From the NCBI GenBank assembly GCA_030673805.1, contig DAOVIH010000007.1:1-24365 (forward strand): DNA of 24,365 nucleotides, given 5' to 3'. The notes below the pieces were generated by a model. That model searched no databases, was not told where the DNA came from, and was given only the letters and a program-made list of their open reading frames with translations. A program made the translations under genes and the position numbers. Origin of the DNA: Candidatus Bathyarchaeota archaeon. Lineage in GTDB: Archaea > Thermoproteota > Bathyarchaeia > Bathyarchaeales > Bathycorpusculaceae. Of the stretch, positions 1 to 8,312 are shown piece after piece; positions within the stretch are counted from its first letter, which is position 1, and the number at the start of each line of letters is the position of its first letter.

Positions 1-1
1 A

Positions 2-433
2 TGTCACAACCCGTTCATGAACAATATTGCCCAATTGGTGGAGACCGTCCACACTGTAGAAGACTCGATACGATTAATCAGCGAACTTGAAACTGCGGGT
101 TTAACTTCTCAACCAGGATACCACCAGCCAGAAATTCCCATAATGGCTGCTCGAGGAGTTCGAGCACGATCCGGCGTGGGGGCAATTGAAGTCCCAAGGG
201 GCATTCTTTTCCATGACTATACCTACAACCAAGTGGGCGTCTGCACAAAGGCCAACTGCATTATCCCAACAAACCAAAACCATGGCAACATCGAATTGGA
301 CTTGAAAGCTTTACTACCAAGAATCTTGCATAAAAACAAAAAAGAAATCGAACTTAACATGGAAATGCTGGTAAGAGCCTATGACCCATGCATTTCATGT
401 TCAACTCACTGCGCAAAAGTGCACTTCGTTTAA
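2..433 (+). CDS. [NiFe] hydrogenase large subunit, C-terminal part (partial)
   Basis: The frame is open to the left edge, so this is the end of a longer gene; the first ATG (17) is internal. The visible 143 codons carry the closing signature of [NiFe] hydrogenase large subunits, RAYDPCISCSTH, whose two cysteines (DPCxxCxxH) ligate the Ni-Fe centre. Upstream, the stretches ARSGVGAIEVPRG and TKANCIIPTNQN match the C-terminal half of group 3 (F420- or Mvh-type, cytoplasmic) enzymes. In this family the residues after the last His are removed by a maturation protease; here that tail would be only CAKVHFV, seven residues. The subunit oxidises or evolves H2 with a small FeS subunit, presumably encoded to the left. 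The following gene converges on it. The family call is firm; the exact subgroup cannot be decided from a C-terminus. Confidence 0.88.
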   Translation, partial: CHNPFMNNIAQLVETVHTVEDSIRLISELETAGLTSQPGYHQPEIPIMAARGVRARSGVGAIEVPRGILFHDYTYNQVGVCTKANCIIPTNQNHGNIELDLKALLPRILHKNKKEIELNMEMLVRAYDPCISCSTHCAKVHFV

Positions 434-674
434 GCTTCTATCACTCAAGCTTTATGGTACAAATCCAACTCCTAACGTGTTAGCAGATTTAACGCCTCAT
501 TTCTCACTCCTTTTCTTTCAAAGTCATTATCGAAAGTATATTTCAATCTAAGCTTGGATACAAACCGAAAAGATTCAAGGCAAAAATTAGAAGTACCACA
601 CACTAAAAATGGGGTTGTAAGGGATGGGTGAAGAAATGAGTTCTTCGGTCGACTTTGTGGAAAGAACTAAAAGC

Positions 675-1748
675 TTAATGTGTTGAAGTGTCTTGACACT
701 GTTCTTGTCGATTGGGTCTTAGGGATCTAACTGTGGCACCAGTCCGCCAAAGCTCAGAGTTTCCCATTGTCTTCAATTCTTCATCTAGTTTCTTTTTGAA
801 ATCTGGGTCTGCGCTTTTTTCCAGGACAATCTTCGTTTCTTCTCCTGAGACAACAAGTTCGTATAATGAATCAAAAAGGGGTTTTACTGTGTCTCTGAAT
901 CTGTTTTTCCATCTTAAGGCGCCTATACGAGCGGTCTCGCTGCAGTTGTTAAACATCCAATCCATTCCGTTCTCGTCCACAAGTCTTATCAGACTCTGGG
1001 TTAGCTCTTCAACGGTTTCGTTGAAGGCTTCGCTTGGGGTATGCCCGTTTTCTCTGAGGCAAGCATATTGTGCTTCCATTATTCCCGCCAGGGCTCCCAT
1101 CAGAACTCCCCGTTCTCCGGTGAGATCGCTATGAACTTCACGTTTGAAGGTGGTGGGGAAAAGATAGCCCGAACCGATGGCGATTCCTAAGGCTTTAGCT
1201 CTGTTTTCAGCTCTACCTGTATAGTCTTGATAGATAGCAAAACTGCTGTTTATTCCGCAGCCTGCTAAGAAATTTCTCCTAACCGACGTCCCGGAACCTT
1301 TCGGGGCAACTAGGACCACATCAACATTCTTTGGTGGAATGACCCCAGTAATCTTTCCAAAGGTGATGGAGAAGCCATGAGAAAAATAGAGTGCGTCTCC
1401 TTCTTTTAGCATACCTTTTATGGTTGGCCACATCTCTCTTTGTCCCGCATCAGTGAGCAAAAACTGTTTTACTGTTCCCCGTTTTGCAGCTTCCTCCAAG
1501 GGGAATAAGTTCTTCCCAGGAACCCAACCTTCCTGAAGTGCTAAATCGTATCTCTCTGAACCCTTTCTTTGACCGACTATGACATTGATTCCGTTGTCTC
1601 TCATGTTGAGGGCTTGAGCTCGTCCTTGAATTCCATACCCAAGCGTAGCTATGACTTCCTTTTTGAGGAAGTCTCTAGCACGTTCCACCGGAAACTCCTT
1701 TCGGGTGGTTACATTTTCTTTTGTGCCTCCAAAATCCAATTCTACCAT
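675..1748 (-). CDS. ilvC: Ketol-acid reductoisomerase (NADP+)
   Basis: It catalyses the isomerisation and reduction of acetolactate or acetohydroxybutyrate, the second common step of valine, leucine and isoleucine synthesis. The N-terminal Rossmann domain shows GYGIQGRAQALNMRDNG (residues 37-53) and an RKGS phosphate-binding turn (61-64), which suggests NADPH. SHGF (123-126) holds the catalytic His. The knotted helical domain carries the two-metal site: D208 and E212 in SDLTGE, E244 and E248 in FNETVEE, with S270 in CSET. At 357 residues it is complete. The sequence style (WVPGKNLF, APKGSGTSVRR, C-terminal ELWRTGATVRSLRP) resembles the Bacteroidetes/fungal Ilv5 group more than the short archaeal enzymes, which hints at transfer. 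ATG start preceded by GAGGAG; a weak TATA-like stretch lies near 1786-1795. It stands alone, without ilvB, ilvD or leuA. Identity is secure. Confidence 0.95.
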   Translation of the reverse strand: MVELDFGGTKENVTTRKEFPVERARDFLKKEVIATLGYGIQGRAQALNMRDNGINVIVGQRKGSERYDLALQEGWVPGKNLFPLEEAAKRGTVKQFLLTDAGQREMWPTIKGMLKEGDALYFSHGFSITFGKITGVIPPKNVDVVLVAPKGSGTSVRRNFLAGCGINSSFAIYQDYTGRAENRAKALGIAIGSGYLFPTTFKREVHSDLTGERGVLMGALAGIMEAQYACLRENGHTPSEAFNETVEELTQSLIRLVDENGMDWMFNNCSETARIGALRWKNRFRDTVKPLFDSLYELVVSGEETKIVLEKSADPDFKKKLDEELKTMGNSELWRTGATVRSLRPNRQEQCQDTSTH

Positions 1749-2128
1749 TTCAACTCCTCAGATTACCGATATCTGACTACAAAGGCATAATTAAGAATTA
1801 CCCCAAGAACTAAGCTATTAATCTGAATCCGGTTGTATGCGTGAAGCGCACACCTAAGAGGTGTAGACAGTCTTCCAACGTTCATTGGAAGACTAGTTCC
1901 CCTTCGCCTCTTTCTTCAGGCTCTTCCGCAAGGCGTTGTAGTCAAGTAGTTGTGCCTTGTAGCCTTTTTGTCTATTTTGACACAAGTTCGAATTTGAAAC
2001 GGAGCGGGGTTGTTTAAAAACAAGGCAAAACCGGTTGATGAAAATATTATATACTTACACAATGGCTAGAAACATACGTGAATTTGATATTAATCCCCTA
2101 AGACTTAAAAATTGAAAAGAGGCAGAAA
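1749..2128. other. Divergent intergenic region with hairpins; no convincing gene
   Basis: This 380-base spacer separates divergent ilvC and the TPR gene. It holds three neighbouring short inverted repeats: 1838-1850 (4-bp stem), 1850-1864 (6-bp stem, 3-base loop) and 1869-1894 (perfect 10-bp stem, 6-base loop). On the minus strand a short basic reading frame starting TTG at 1985 ends at 1893, its stop falling inside the third hairpin; at 30 residues with no family I recognise, I do not call it a gene. A TATA-like element near 2043-2054 points toward the TPR gene. The hairpins could be an ilvC leader, a small RNA, or the end of a lost element. Confidence 0.5.
2043..2054 (+). promoter_or_regulatory. 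TATA-like promoter element for the TPR gene
   Basis: An A/T-only run (AATATTATATA) lies about 80 bases before the ATG at 2129. With usual archaeal spacing, transcription would start near 2070-2080 and leave a leader of roughly 50 bases ending in AGAGGC just before the start codon. Prediction by eye only. Confidence 0.45.
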
Positions 2129-5100
2129 ATGGGGCCAGAAATCAAAAGAGAATCATTGCTAAAAGAGGCAAGAGAGCATGAAAAAAGATACAATTGGCTC
2201 AAAGCCGCAAAAGCTTACCAAAGAATATTGGACTCCAAACCAAGAGCACCCAAGTCAGTTGCAGAAACTTGGGAAAAAATAGGTGATTGTTACAAAAAAG
2301 CTTCAAGACAAGCTAGGAAGCTTGAAGAATTCAAGACGATTCGGCAATACTCAGTCGAAGCTTATGAAAAAGCTGCAACACTTTTTGAAAACGAATTGAA
2401 GCCCCCTGGAAAAGCTGCGCAATGCAAAGCCCTCGCCAAATCGGCCAACTCTTGGATTGCAAAGGACTTTGAAGAAAAAGAGAAGATAGTATCTGAATGC
2501 GAAGAATTGGGAAAAAAGGCTTTAGAAACCTTCAGATTGACCGGGGACTCAAAAAACTACGGAAAAACCTGTAACAATTTGCTATTATGCCTTTATGAAC
2601 GTCTGTATATGACTTCTGACGAGGAACAAAAAAAATCAATCGCTAACGAAGGTTTGCTCCTTAGCAGAAAGGCTATCGCATTTCTGTCAAAACATGGAGA
2701 AAAGCAAGAATTGATAGTGGCTCATTCTCTTGCAAGCCTTCTAAACTGGTACAGTGCAAACATAAGTCGACTAGAAATAGAGAGAAAGCCTCTGGCACTA
2801 AACAGCTTGGAACACTCAGAGAAAGCGGTTTTGTTATCAAAAGAAATTGATGATCCCTATTCAAACGCAATGTCGCGATGGGCAGCATCCTATGCCTCAC
2901 TCTACTTCGGAGAAATCGACTCTGCCTTAACCCACGCCGAAGAGATGTTGGAACATGGATCTATCGCCTCTGACAATTACCTAAAAGGTATCGCATCCTT
3001 TATGTTTGCTCATATTTTTGATTGGATGGTTGCAAAGGAAGAGAACCCCGAGAAAAGACGGGAAGAATATAATGAAATAATAAAATTTTCCAAGGATGCT
3101 GTGACATATCTTCAAAGGGTGGCTCAAGATTTCCATATTGCATCAACCTTCTTATTTTTTGCTGAAAGCTATTCTGCACTAGGGCGTGAATTGGAATTTG
3201 AAGTCCACAACAAACGCATTTTGCTGGAGAAAGCAGTGGACGTCGGAAGGATAGGCCTAGACTATGCGTTCAAATCAGGTTACATCGATGCTATATCTCC
3301 AGTGTACCATGCACTGAGCAAAGCCCTACATTCTTATTCTAATTTGCTGCAAGAAACTGATGAAAAGACAAGACTACTAGAAGAAGCCCTAGTTTATAGA
3401 GAAGAGTACATCAAGGTTGTCCAAAAAGCCTTTCCCTCAAATACTTGGGTTCTAGGTGTTGGCAAAAACTACGCAGGATTAATCGAAGCAGAATTAAGTA
3501 AACTGGAAACAGACAAAGAACGAAAATCAGTCCTCCTTTCAGCCGCAATTTCAGATATGAAAGATGGCATTTTGTATACAAGAAGATGGATCTCATCTCA
3601 CCCTGTACAATCAACGATCTCAGTTGTGGCTTCATTTGAAGATACCTATGGTGGAATACTGGAGAAACAATATCGCTACACAGAAGAAGAAGATAATCTA
3701 GCCGATGCAATAGATGTATATAACGACGCTGCTGAAAGATTTTCGAGAATCGGCTTGCATAGCCGAGCTGCAGAATCTTACTGGAAGATCGCCCTTAACG
3801 AGGATACTTTGGGTGAACATCAAACTGCAACCAAAAGCTTTGAGAAAGCTTGGGCTGAATACAAAGCTGCCTCAAGAAAGTTGCCACAGTTCGCTGATTT
3901 CTATTTAGACTACGCAATCTACATGAAAGCTTGGAGCGAAATTGAGATAGCCAAAGCTGCTCACTTAGATCGAGAATACACTGTTGCTACGAAACAATAT
4001 GAAACGACCGCGACGCTTCTTAATAAAACAAAGAATTGGAATTACCTATCTGTCAATTTCTTTGCATGGTCAGTTCTGGAACGGGCAGAAGATCTAAGCA
4101 GAAAAGAAGAACTCAAAGAATCATTGAAATCTTTCGAAGAGGCCTATGATCTTTTCAATAAATCCCATCGACTTCTCCAGGTTAACCTTGAACGAATCGA
4201 AAGAGATGAAGAGAAAGAATTAGCTAAAAGGCTCATTGAAGCCTCAAAGGTTCGGGCCAAATACTGTCTTGGAAGAATCTCCATCGAAGATGCTAAATCT
4301 CTTGATAGGAAAGGAAAACACATTTCAAGCTCAAGAAAATACGGTTCAGCTGCAAAAATATTTAAGCAAATCATTCAAGATTCGTCAAAAGAAACCCAAA
4401 ACGAGTTGAAACCTCTAGTTATCCTTTGTCAGGCTTGGCAGAAAATGATGATCGCTGACGCAAGGGCTTCACCCATACTATACGAAGAAGCTGCAGAACT
4501 TTTCAAAGAAGCCAAAGAACATGCCCCAGATCAACAAACAAGTATGCTAGCTTTGGCTAACAGCAGTTTCTGCAAAGCCCTGCAAAGTGGAACCGAATTT
4601 GAGATTACTCGGGACCTTTTTTTGTATTCAACAGCTAAGAAACACATGACAACCGCTTCAAACTATTATCTCAAAGCAGGTCTGAAAAACGCTTCAGAAT
4701 TTGCCAAGGCCACGCAGTGCTTGTTCGACGCCTACGTATTTATAGATAACGCAAAAAAGGAGTCAGACCCAACAAAAGAGGAGAAGTATTACCTAATGGC
4801 CGAAAGAGTCCTGCAGACATCAGCCCTATCCTTTAAAAAAGCACACTACTTCGAAAAACATGACCAAGTCCAACGGCTTCTAGAAAACTTAAGAGAAGAA
4901 AAGGCATTGGCTTTATCATTAGGTGAGGTTATCCGTGCCCCGACGGTTGCTTCTTCAGCAGCCAGTTTTCCAGCTCTCTCTGCCACTGAAGAAACTGCTG
5001 TGGGTTTAGAAAGATTCGAACACGCTGAAGTCCAGACAAAACTCGTTCTTCATGATAAGGAAATCAGGGTCGGAGACAAATTCAACCTAAACCTTCAAAT

Positions 5101-6061
5101 TGCAAATATGGGAAAGCACGCTGTTTCACTAGCCAAAATTTCACAACTTATTCCTTCGTCTTTCCAATTAGTTGCCAAACCGGACTACGCTGAACTTGTT
5201 GACGAAGATCTAGAGATGAAAGGAAAAAGATTAGATCCTCTGAAAAGTGAAGAGATAGAATTAGCCTTAAGACCATTGGAGACCGGCACCTTTAAGATCA
5301 AACCAGTAGTGGTCTGTGTGGACGAAACTGGCAATCAACTGATTGGGAAAACAGACCCCTTGGATATCCAGGTTGAAGAAGTCATTTTGCCAGATCGATT
5401 ATCTACCGGGAAAAAAGAACTCGATACTATCCTAATGGGAGGTATCCCTGAAAAATACGCTGTTGCTTTGACTGGGTCATCCAGTGATGAAAGAGACTTG
5501 TTGATTAAGAGCTTTCTGGAAACTGGAGTGAAACACGGCCAGACTACTTTTCACATAACCGTGGAAGCATCCGGTGTACGGACTCTCGCGGAAGATTTTC
5601 AATCACACTTTTTCCTTTTCATGTGTAACCCTAGAGCAGATAGTCTGGTTCCAACTCTCCCCAACGTCTACAAGATTCGGGGTGCAACGCACATAACTAA
5701 CCTTAATATCGCCTTAACTAGAGCTTTTCGGACGATAGACAAATCGTCAAAAGTTCCAAGAAGAGCCTGCATAGAGATTGTCTCAGATGTTCTTTTGCGT
5801 CACCAAGCTGTCGCAACCAGAAGGTGGCTAACAGAGTTAATTCCTGATCTGAGATCAAAAGGCTTCACAACCTTGGCGGTTATAGATCCGTTGATGCATC
5901 CACCAGACCAATTTCATTCAGTCTTGAGTCTTTTTGAGGGAGAAATCAGTATTTTCGATTTCGAAACCAAGACAGGAACTGAAAAATTTTTGCGAATAAA
6001 ACACCTTCGAAACAAAAAGTATAATGATAAACCAATCCATCTCGAAAGAAAACAAGTATAG
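2129..6061 (+). CDS. Giant TPR protein with C-terminal KaiC-like domain lacking the P-loop
   Basis: A 1310-residue, probably cytoplasmic protein with no signal peptide or membrane segment. Residues 1 to about 940 are helical, Ala/Lys/Glu/Tyr-rich and TPR-like, with many repeats of the type A..Y..A...F or Y..AA..F. Residues about 968-1085 form a beta-rich segment (VGDKFNLNLQIANMGKHAVS) typical of CARDB/DUF11-like sandwich domains. From about 1088 a KaiC/RadA-like domain begins with LSTGKKELDTILMGGIPE. Where an active enzyme has a Walker A GxxGxGKT, this one reads TGSSSDERD (1115-1123), with no glycine loop and no Lys-Thr, so ATP binding by the usual route is unlikely. It looks like a scaffold that could dock onto an active KaiC-like ATPase such as the one at 6711-7463. 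Start: ATG with AGAGG upstream. Domain order is solid; function is unknown. Confidence 0.85.
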   Translation: MGPEIKRESLLKEAREHEKRYNWLKAAKAYQRILDSKPRAPKSVAETWEKIGDCYKKASRQARKLEEFKTIRQYSVEAYEKAATLFENELKPPGKAAQCKALAKSANSWIAKDFEEKEKIVSECEELGKKALETFRLTGDSKNYGKTCNNLLLCLYERLYMTSDEEQKKSIANEGLLLSRKAIAFLSKHGEKQELIVAHSLASLLNWYSANISRLEIERKPLALNSLEHSEKAVLLSKEIDDPYSNAMSRWAASYASLYFGEIDSALTHAEEMLEHGSIASDNYLKGIASFMFAHIFDWMVAKEENPEKRREEYNEIIKFSKDAVTYLQRVAQDFHIASTFLFFAESYSALGRELEFEVHNKRILLEKAVDVGRIGLDYAFKSGYIDAISPVYHALSKALHSYSNLLQETDEKTRLLEEALVYREEYIKVVQKAFPSNTWVLGVGKNYAGLIEAELSKLETDKERKSVLLSAAISDMKDGILYTRRWISSHPVQSTISVVASFEDTYGGILEKQYRYTEEEDNLADAIDVYNDAAERFSRIGLHSRAAESYWKIALNEDTLGEHQTATKSFEKAWAEYKAASRKLPQFADFYLDYAIYMKAWSEIEIAKAAHLDREYTVATKQYETTATLLNKTKNWNYLSVNFFAWSVLERAEDLSRKEELKESLKSFEEAYDLFNKSHRLLQVNLERIERDEEKELAKRLIEASKVRAKYCLGRISIEDAKSLDRKGKHISSSRKYGSAAKIFKQIIQDSSKETQNELKPLVILCQAWQKMMIADARASPILYEEAAELFKEAKEHAPDQQTSMLALANSSFCKALQSGTEFEITRDLFLYSTAKKHMTTASNYYLKAGLKNASEFAKATQCLFDAYVFIDNAKKESDPTKEEKYYLMAERVLQTSALSFKKAHYFEKHDQVQRLLENLREEKALALSLGEVIRAPTVASSAASFPALSATEETAVGLERFEHAEVQTKLVLHDKEIRVGDKFNLNLQIANMGKHAVSLAKISQLIPSSFQLVAKPDYAELVDEDLEMKGKRLDPLKSEEIELALRPLETGTFKIKPVVVCVDETGNQLIGKTDPLDIQVEEVILPDRLSTGKKELDTILMGGIPEKYAVALTGSSSDERDLLIKSFLETGVKHGQTTFHITVEASGVRTLAEDFQSHFFLFMCNPRADSLVPTLPNVYKIRGATHITNLNIALTRAFRTIDKSSKVPRRACIEIVSDVLLRHQAVATRRWLTELIPDLRSKGFTTLAVIDPLMHPPDQFHSVLSLFEGEISIFDFETKTGTEKFLRIKHLRNKKYNDKPIHLERKQV

Positions 6062-6207
6062 GGTGCAAATATCTTCTTAATTCTCCGTAACCACCCGGGA
6101 AATCTGGACTCGAACAAATTCGAAGGATAAACATAGTGCAAGTAACTAAAAATCTCAGTTAATTTCGCACTAAATCACTTAGTGCACTCTTAATCTTTTC
6201 TCAATTC

Positions 6208-6588
6208 TCAGAATTTCTTCATTAAGTAAATATTGCCTCTCCCATCTCGAGAACCAAGACCAATTGTGTCGAGGGCTTGAATGATTCTTTTGGAGGGAAA
6301 GAGTGTTTGGTAGGTGACAACACCAGAATCGCAAGCCAGGATTACTAGAACATCACCCTTATAGTCTTTTTTCTTTGCCAAGTCAATGTTGCAAGCCATT
6401 GGAACCAAATCCTCATCGACTACTTCAAAACCGTCACTTCGCAGTCTCTCAGCAAGCTCCTCCATGCTTTTTCTTCCTCCGGTTTCACAGACCCTAGAAC
6501 AAGAATTACAGGATACAATACCGGTTTTCTTCCACTTCTTAAGCATACCCTTAACAACGCCGTAAGGCTTGGAGGTTGTGATAATCAA
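6208..6588 (-). CDS. MetV-like cysteine protein (MTHFR C-terminal domain family)
   Basis: A 126-residue protein with CNSCSRVCETGG (Cys 27, 30, 34), plus Cys66 and Cys86 in LACDSGV. This pattern matches the domain found C-terminal to, or beside, methylenetetrahydrofolate reductase (MetV, Pfam MTHFR_C). In acetogens MetV partners MetF in the methyl branch of the Wood-Ljungdahl pathway, and related proteins accompany Hdr/Mvh electron carriers. The cysteines probably bind Zn or an FeS cluster. It is shorter than typical MetV, keeping only the core. The start is TTG (6588), preceded at about 6 bases by GTGAG; no in-frame ATG precedes the Cys motif except M15. No metF lies in view, but a [NiFe] hydrogenase gene lies 6 kb away. 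The KaiC-like gene upstream on the same strand is 122 bases away. Family call good; exact role open. Confidence 0.72.
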   Translation of the reverse strand: MIITTSKPYGVVKGMLKKWKKTGIVSCNSCSRVCETGGRKSMEELAERLRSDGFEVVDEDLVPMACNIDLAKKKDYKGDVLVILACDSGVVTYQTLFPSKRIIQALDTIGLGSRDGRGNIYLMKKF

Positions 6589-6710
6589 CTATACTCACAA
6601 GTAAGTATTTTGTACCGTTTTTCCTAAAAGCTTTTGGCCTGCTCTTTTTTCGTCGGAAGCTATGGAACTTAAAAGCGGGTTAATATGGAGACTTATTCTA
6701 GCTCTCCGTT

Positions 6711-7463
6711 TTATCTTCTTTCAAACAATGTTACTTCGGGAAAGACTTCAATACCGTCTTTGTCTATTGTGTAAGGAACCAAATTCGGATTAATTTTTGT
6801 CTCTCTCATCTTCTCTACCTGCAACGCTCTTGAAGTAACTCCCTCGGAAAAAAGAGTTTGCATCATAATGACCCCGTGGATCATGTATTCTTCGACTGAA
6901 ACAGTTCTATCGAGCCCCCGACGATTCAATTCTGTAGTTACGATAGTGGTTATCTTCAACTCTGATAGGGACTCAATCAAATCGATAACTGCAATTCTTC
7001 GTTCGATGGGATCTGGAAACCGATGGAAAAGGGTGGCTAATGTATCCAAGACCACTCTTTTTGCATCAATTTGTTTGATCTTTTCATCTAGCTGCTCAAC
7101 TAGCTTGTCAATTGGCAATTGTTTACCTCTTAATGTGCTGATCTCTCCATAGACTTTCTCTCTTAGTGCTGCTACTCTTGACATAGTTGTTGCATCTATG
7201 AAGGCAAACTTCTCTTCTTCTTCAACTTTTTTGAAGTCCCATCCAAACTTGCGCATTTCAGACTGGAAGTGTTCTTTGTTTTCATCTAAACTGATGTAAA
7301 TGCCGTTTTCGTCGTATTCTGTGATCCCTTTATATAGGAACTGGGCTCCGATAATTGTCTTTCCGGCTCCAGGTCCTCCAACGACTAAAACTACTCGACT
7401 TTTCGGGAATCCCCCATTTAGCATTTGATCTAAGCCCGGGACTCCGGTTGGTACAATTGACAA
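6711..7463 (-). CDS. KaiC/RAD55-family ATPase
   Basis: A single-domain RecA-fold ATPase of 250 residues. The N-terminus TGVPGLDQMLNGGFP is the KaiC-type lead-in, followed by an intact Walker A, GGPGAGKT (residues 29-36), and a Walker B-like strand in KRVVLDTLATL. The segment TTELNRRGLDRTVSVEEYM and the basic MRETKINP near the end are common in archaeal RAD55/KaiC-like proteins, which act in signalling or scaffolding and are mostly uncharacterised. The start is TTG at 7463, with GGAAGTGAG about 8 bases upstream; the first ATG (M14) would cut into the domain. It sits head-to-head at distance with a small gene and near the TPR protein whose C-terminus is a degenerate version of the same fold, so the two might interact. 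Family certain; partner and role inferred. Confidence 0.88.
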   Translation of the reverse strand: MSIVPTGVPGLDQMLNGGFPKSRVVLVVGGPGAGKTIIGAQFLYKGITEYDENGIYISLDENKEHFQSEMRKFGWDFKKVEEEEKFAFIDATTMSRVAALREKVYGEISTLRGKQLPIDKLVEQLDEKIKQIDAKRVVLDTLATLFHRFPDPIERRIAVIDLIESLSELKITTIVTTELNRRGLDRTVSVEEYMIHGVIMMQTLFSEGVTSRALQVEKMRETKINPNLVPYTIDKDGIEVFPEVTLFERR

Positions 7464-7581
7464 GGTAGTTACTCACTTCCTGAATATCAAAAAGATTTAA
7501 CTGACTATTTATGAATTACGTAAACAATATTTGCGGGCACTCCTAATTTGAGAATTAAGTGAGGGTGTATCCCCACCTGAA

Positions 7582-7737
7582 CTAGTACCTGAAACTGTAT
7601 TGAACATTTTCCATGTTCTTCTCAATAATTGTTAAACCATCGATTATATGCTCTTCAACTCCTCTTTCTTTTATGCCTCTCTCACGTGGGCGGTGAAGCT
7701 GAATCTGCTCTGCAAACCCCTTGGCTAAGTTTTCCAC
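7582..7737 (-). CDS. Possible 51-residue hypothetical protein
   Basis: A minus-strand frame starts GTG at 7737 and ends TAG at 7582, encoding 51 residues rich in Glu, Arg and Ile (for example RERGIKERGVEEHIIDGL). Composition is like that of real genes here, and it lies 118 bases upstream of the KaiC-like gene on the same strand. There is no clear ribosome site, a TGA stands four codons before the GTG, and I recognise no family. It may be a small gene, the tail of a lost gene, or chance. The rest of the 7464-7970 spacer shows nothing further except A/T-rich sequence before the gene at 7971. Confidence 0.3.
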   Translation of the reverse strand: MENLAKGFAEQIQLHRPRERGIKERGVEEHIIDGLTIIEKNMENVQYSFRY

Positions 7738-7970
7738 GGTGTTAACTCAACTCTTCTGATTTTTGAGCGTTAATCCATGCCAATTTGATCCAACTTGAGA
7801 TGATGGGTTTGACTGTTTGCTGCGAATACGTTTGTTTCATCATGATCATTTTTAAATAATTAAATAAAAAAAGCGGGGTTGCCACGGCAGAAGAAGGAAA
7901 TGTAGCGTATTTCTGAGGATTAAAGCTTTTCTTTTATGAAGTAACTATACAAAAGACAGGTTGGTGTTCA

Positions 7971-8312
7971 ATGAGGACTGAAGAGGCTAAAGCGGTAAAA
8001 AAATCCTTGAAAGAACTAAGTGCAGACTATAGAGACTTATATGCTGCCGTAAAAGACTCCCCCAAAGCAGTTCAGGCAACAAAGAAGCTATGGCGCGAAG
8101 GCAACAAATCCCGACTCATAAAAATCGGAATGACATTAGTTCTGTTTCCCGAACCTACACCAATAAGTGAAACCGCTGGAGCTTGCTTTTTGGCAGCAGG
8201 GGCGATTCAAAAGGGAGTTCGAAGCCGCACTATGTATCTAGAAGATCTGAAGAAGGACCTTCAAACTACACTAAAAGATGTGCTAAAAGCTAAACAAGAC
8301 CTAAAGATTTAA
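7971..8312 (+). CDS. Small conserved-looking protein with hydrophobic centre
   Basis: A 113-residue protein with charged helical ends and a hydrophobic middle (about residues 48-82) containing LFPEPTPISETAGACFLAAG. The Pro-rich turn and Gly/Ala helix resemble small archaeal proteins of unknown function that carry a membrane-associated hairpin; the final 30 residues (YLEDLKKDLQTTLKDVLKAK) look coiled-coil. ATG start with GGTTGGTG about 4 bases upstream, and an A/T-rich TAAATAATTAAATAAA stretch (7854-7868) as possible promoter. It is a single gene flanked by long spacers. I cannot assign a function. Confidence 0.72.
   Translation: MRTEEAKAVKKSLKELSADYRDLYAAVKDSPKAVQATKKLWREGNKSRLIKIGMTLVLFPEPTPISETAGACFLAAGAIQKGVRSRTMYLEDLKKDLQTTLKDVLKAKQDLKI

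Noticed and set aside
624..686. 20-codon plus-strand ORF overlapping the end of ilvC
   Set aside because: Too short, no recognisable family, and it converges into ilvC's stop.
712..1134. 140-residue plus-strand ORF
   Set aside because: It is fully antisense to the catalytic part of ilvC, so it is a shadow.
2062..2115. 17-codon leader ORF before the TPR gene
   Set aside because: The likely transcription start lies at or after its ATG, so it would not be translated.
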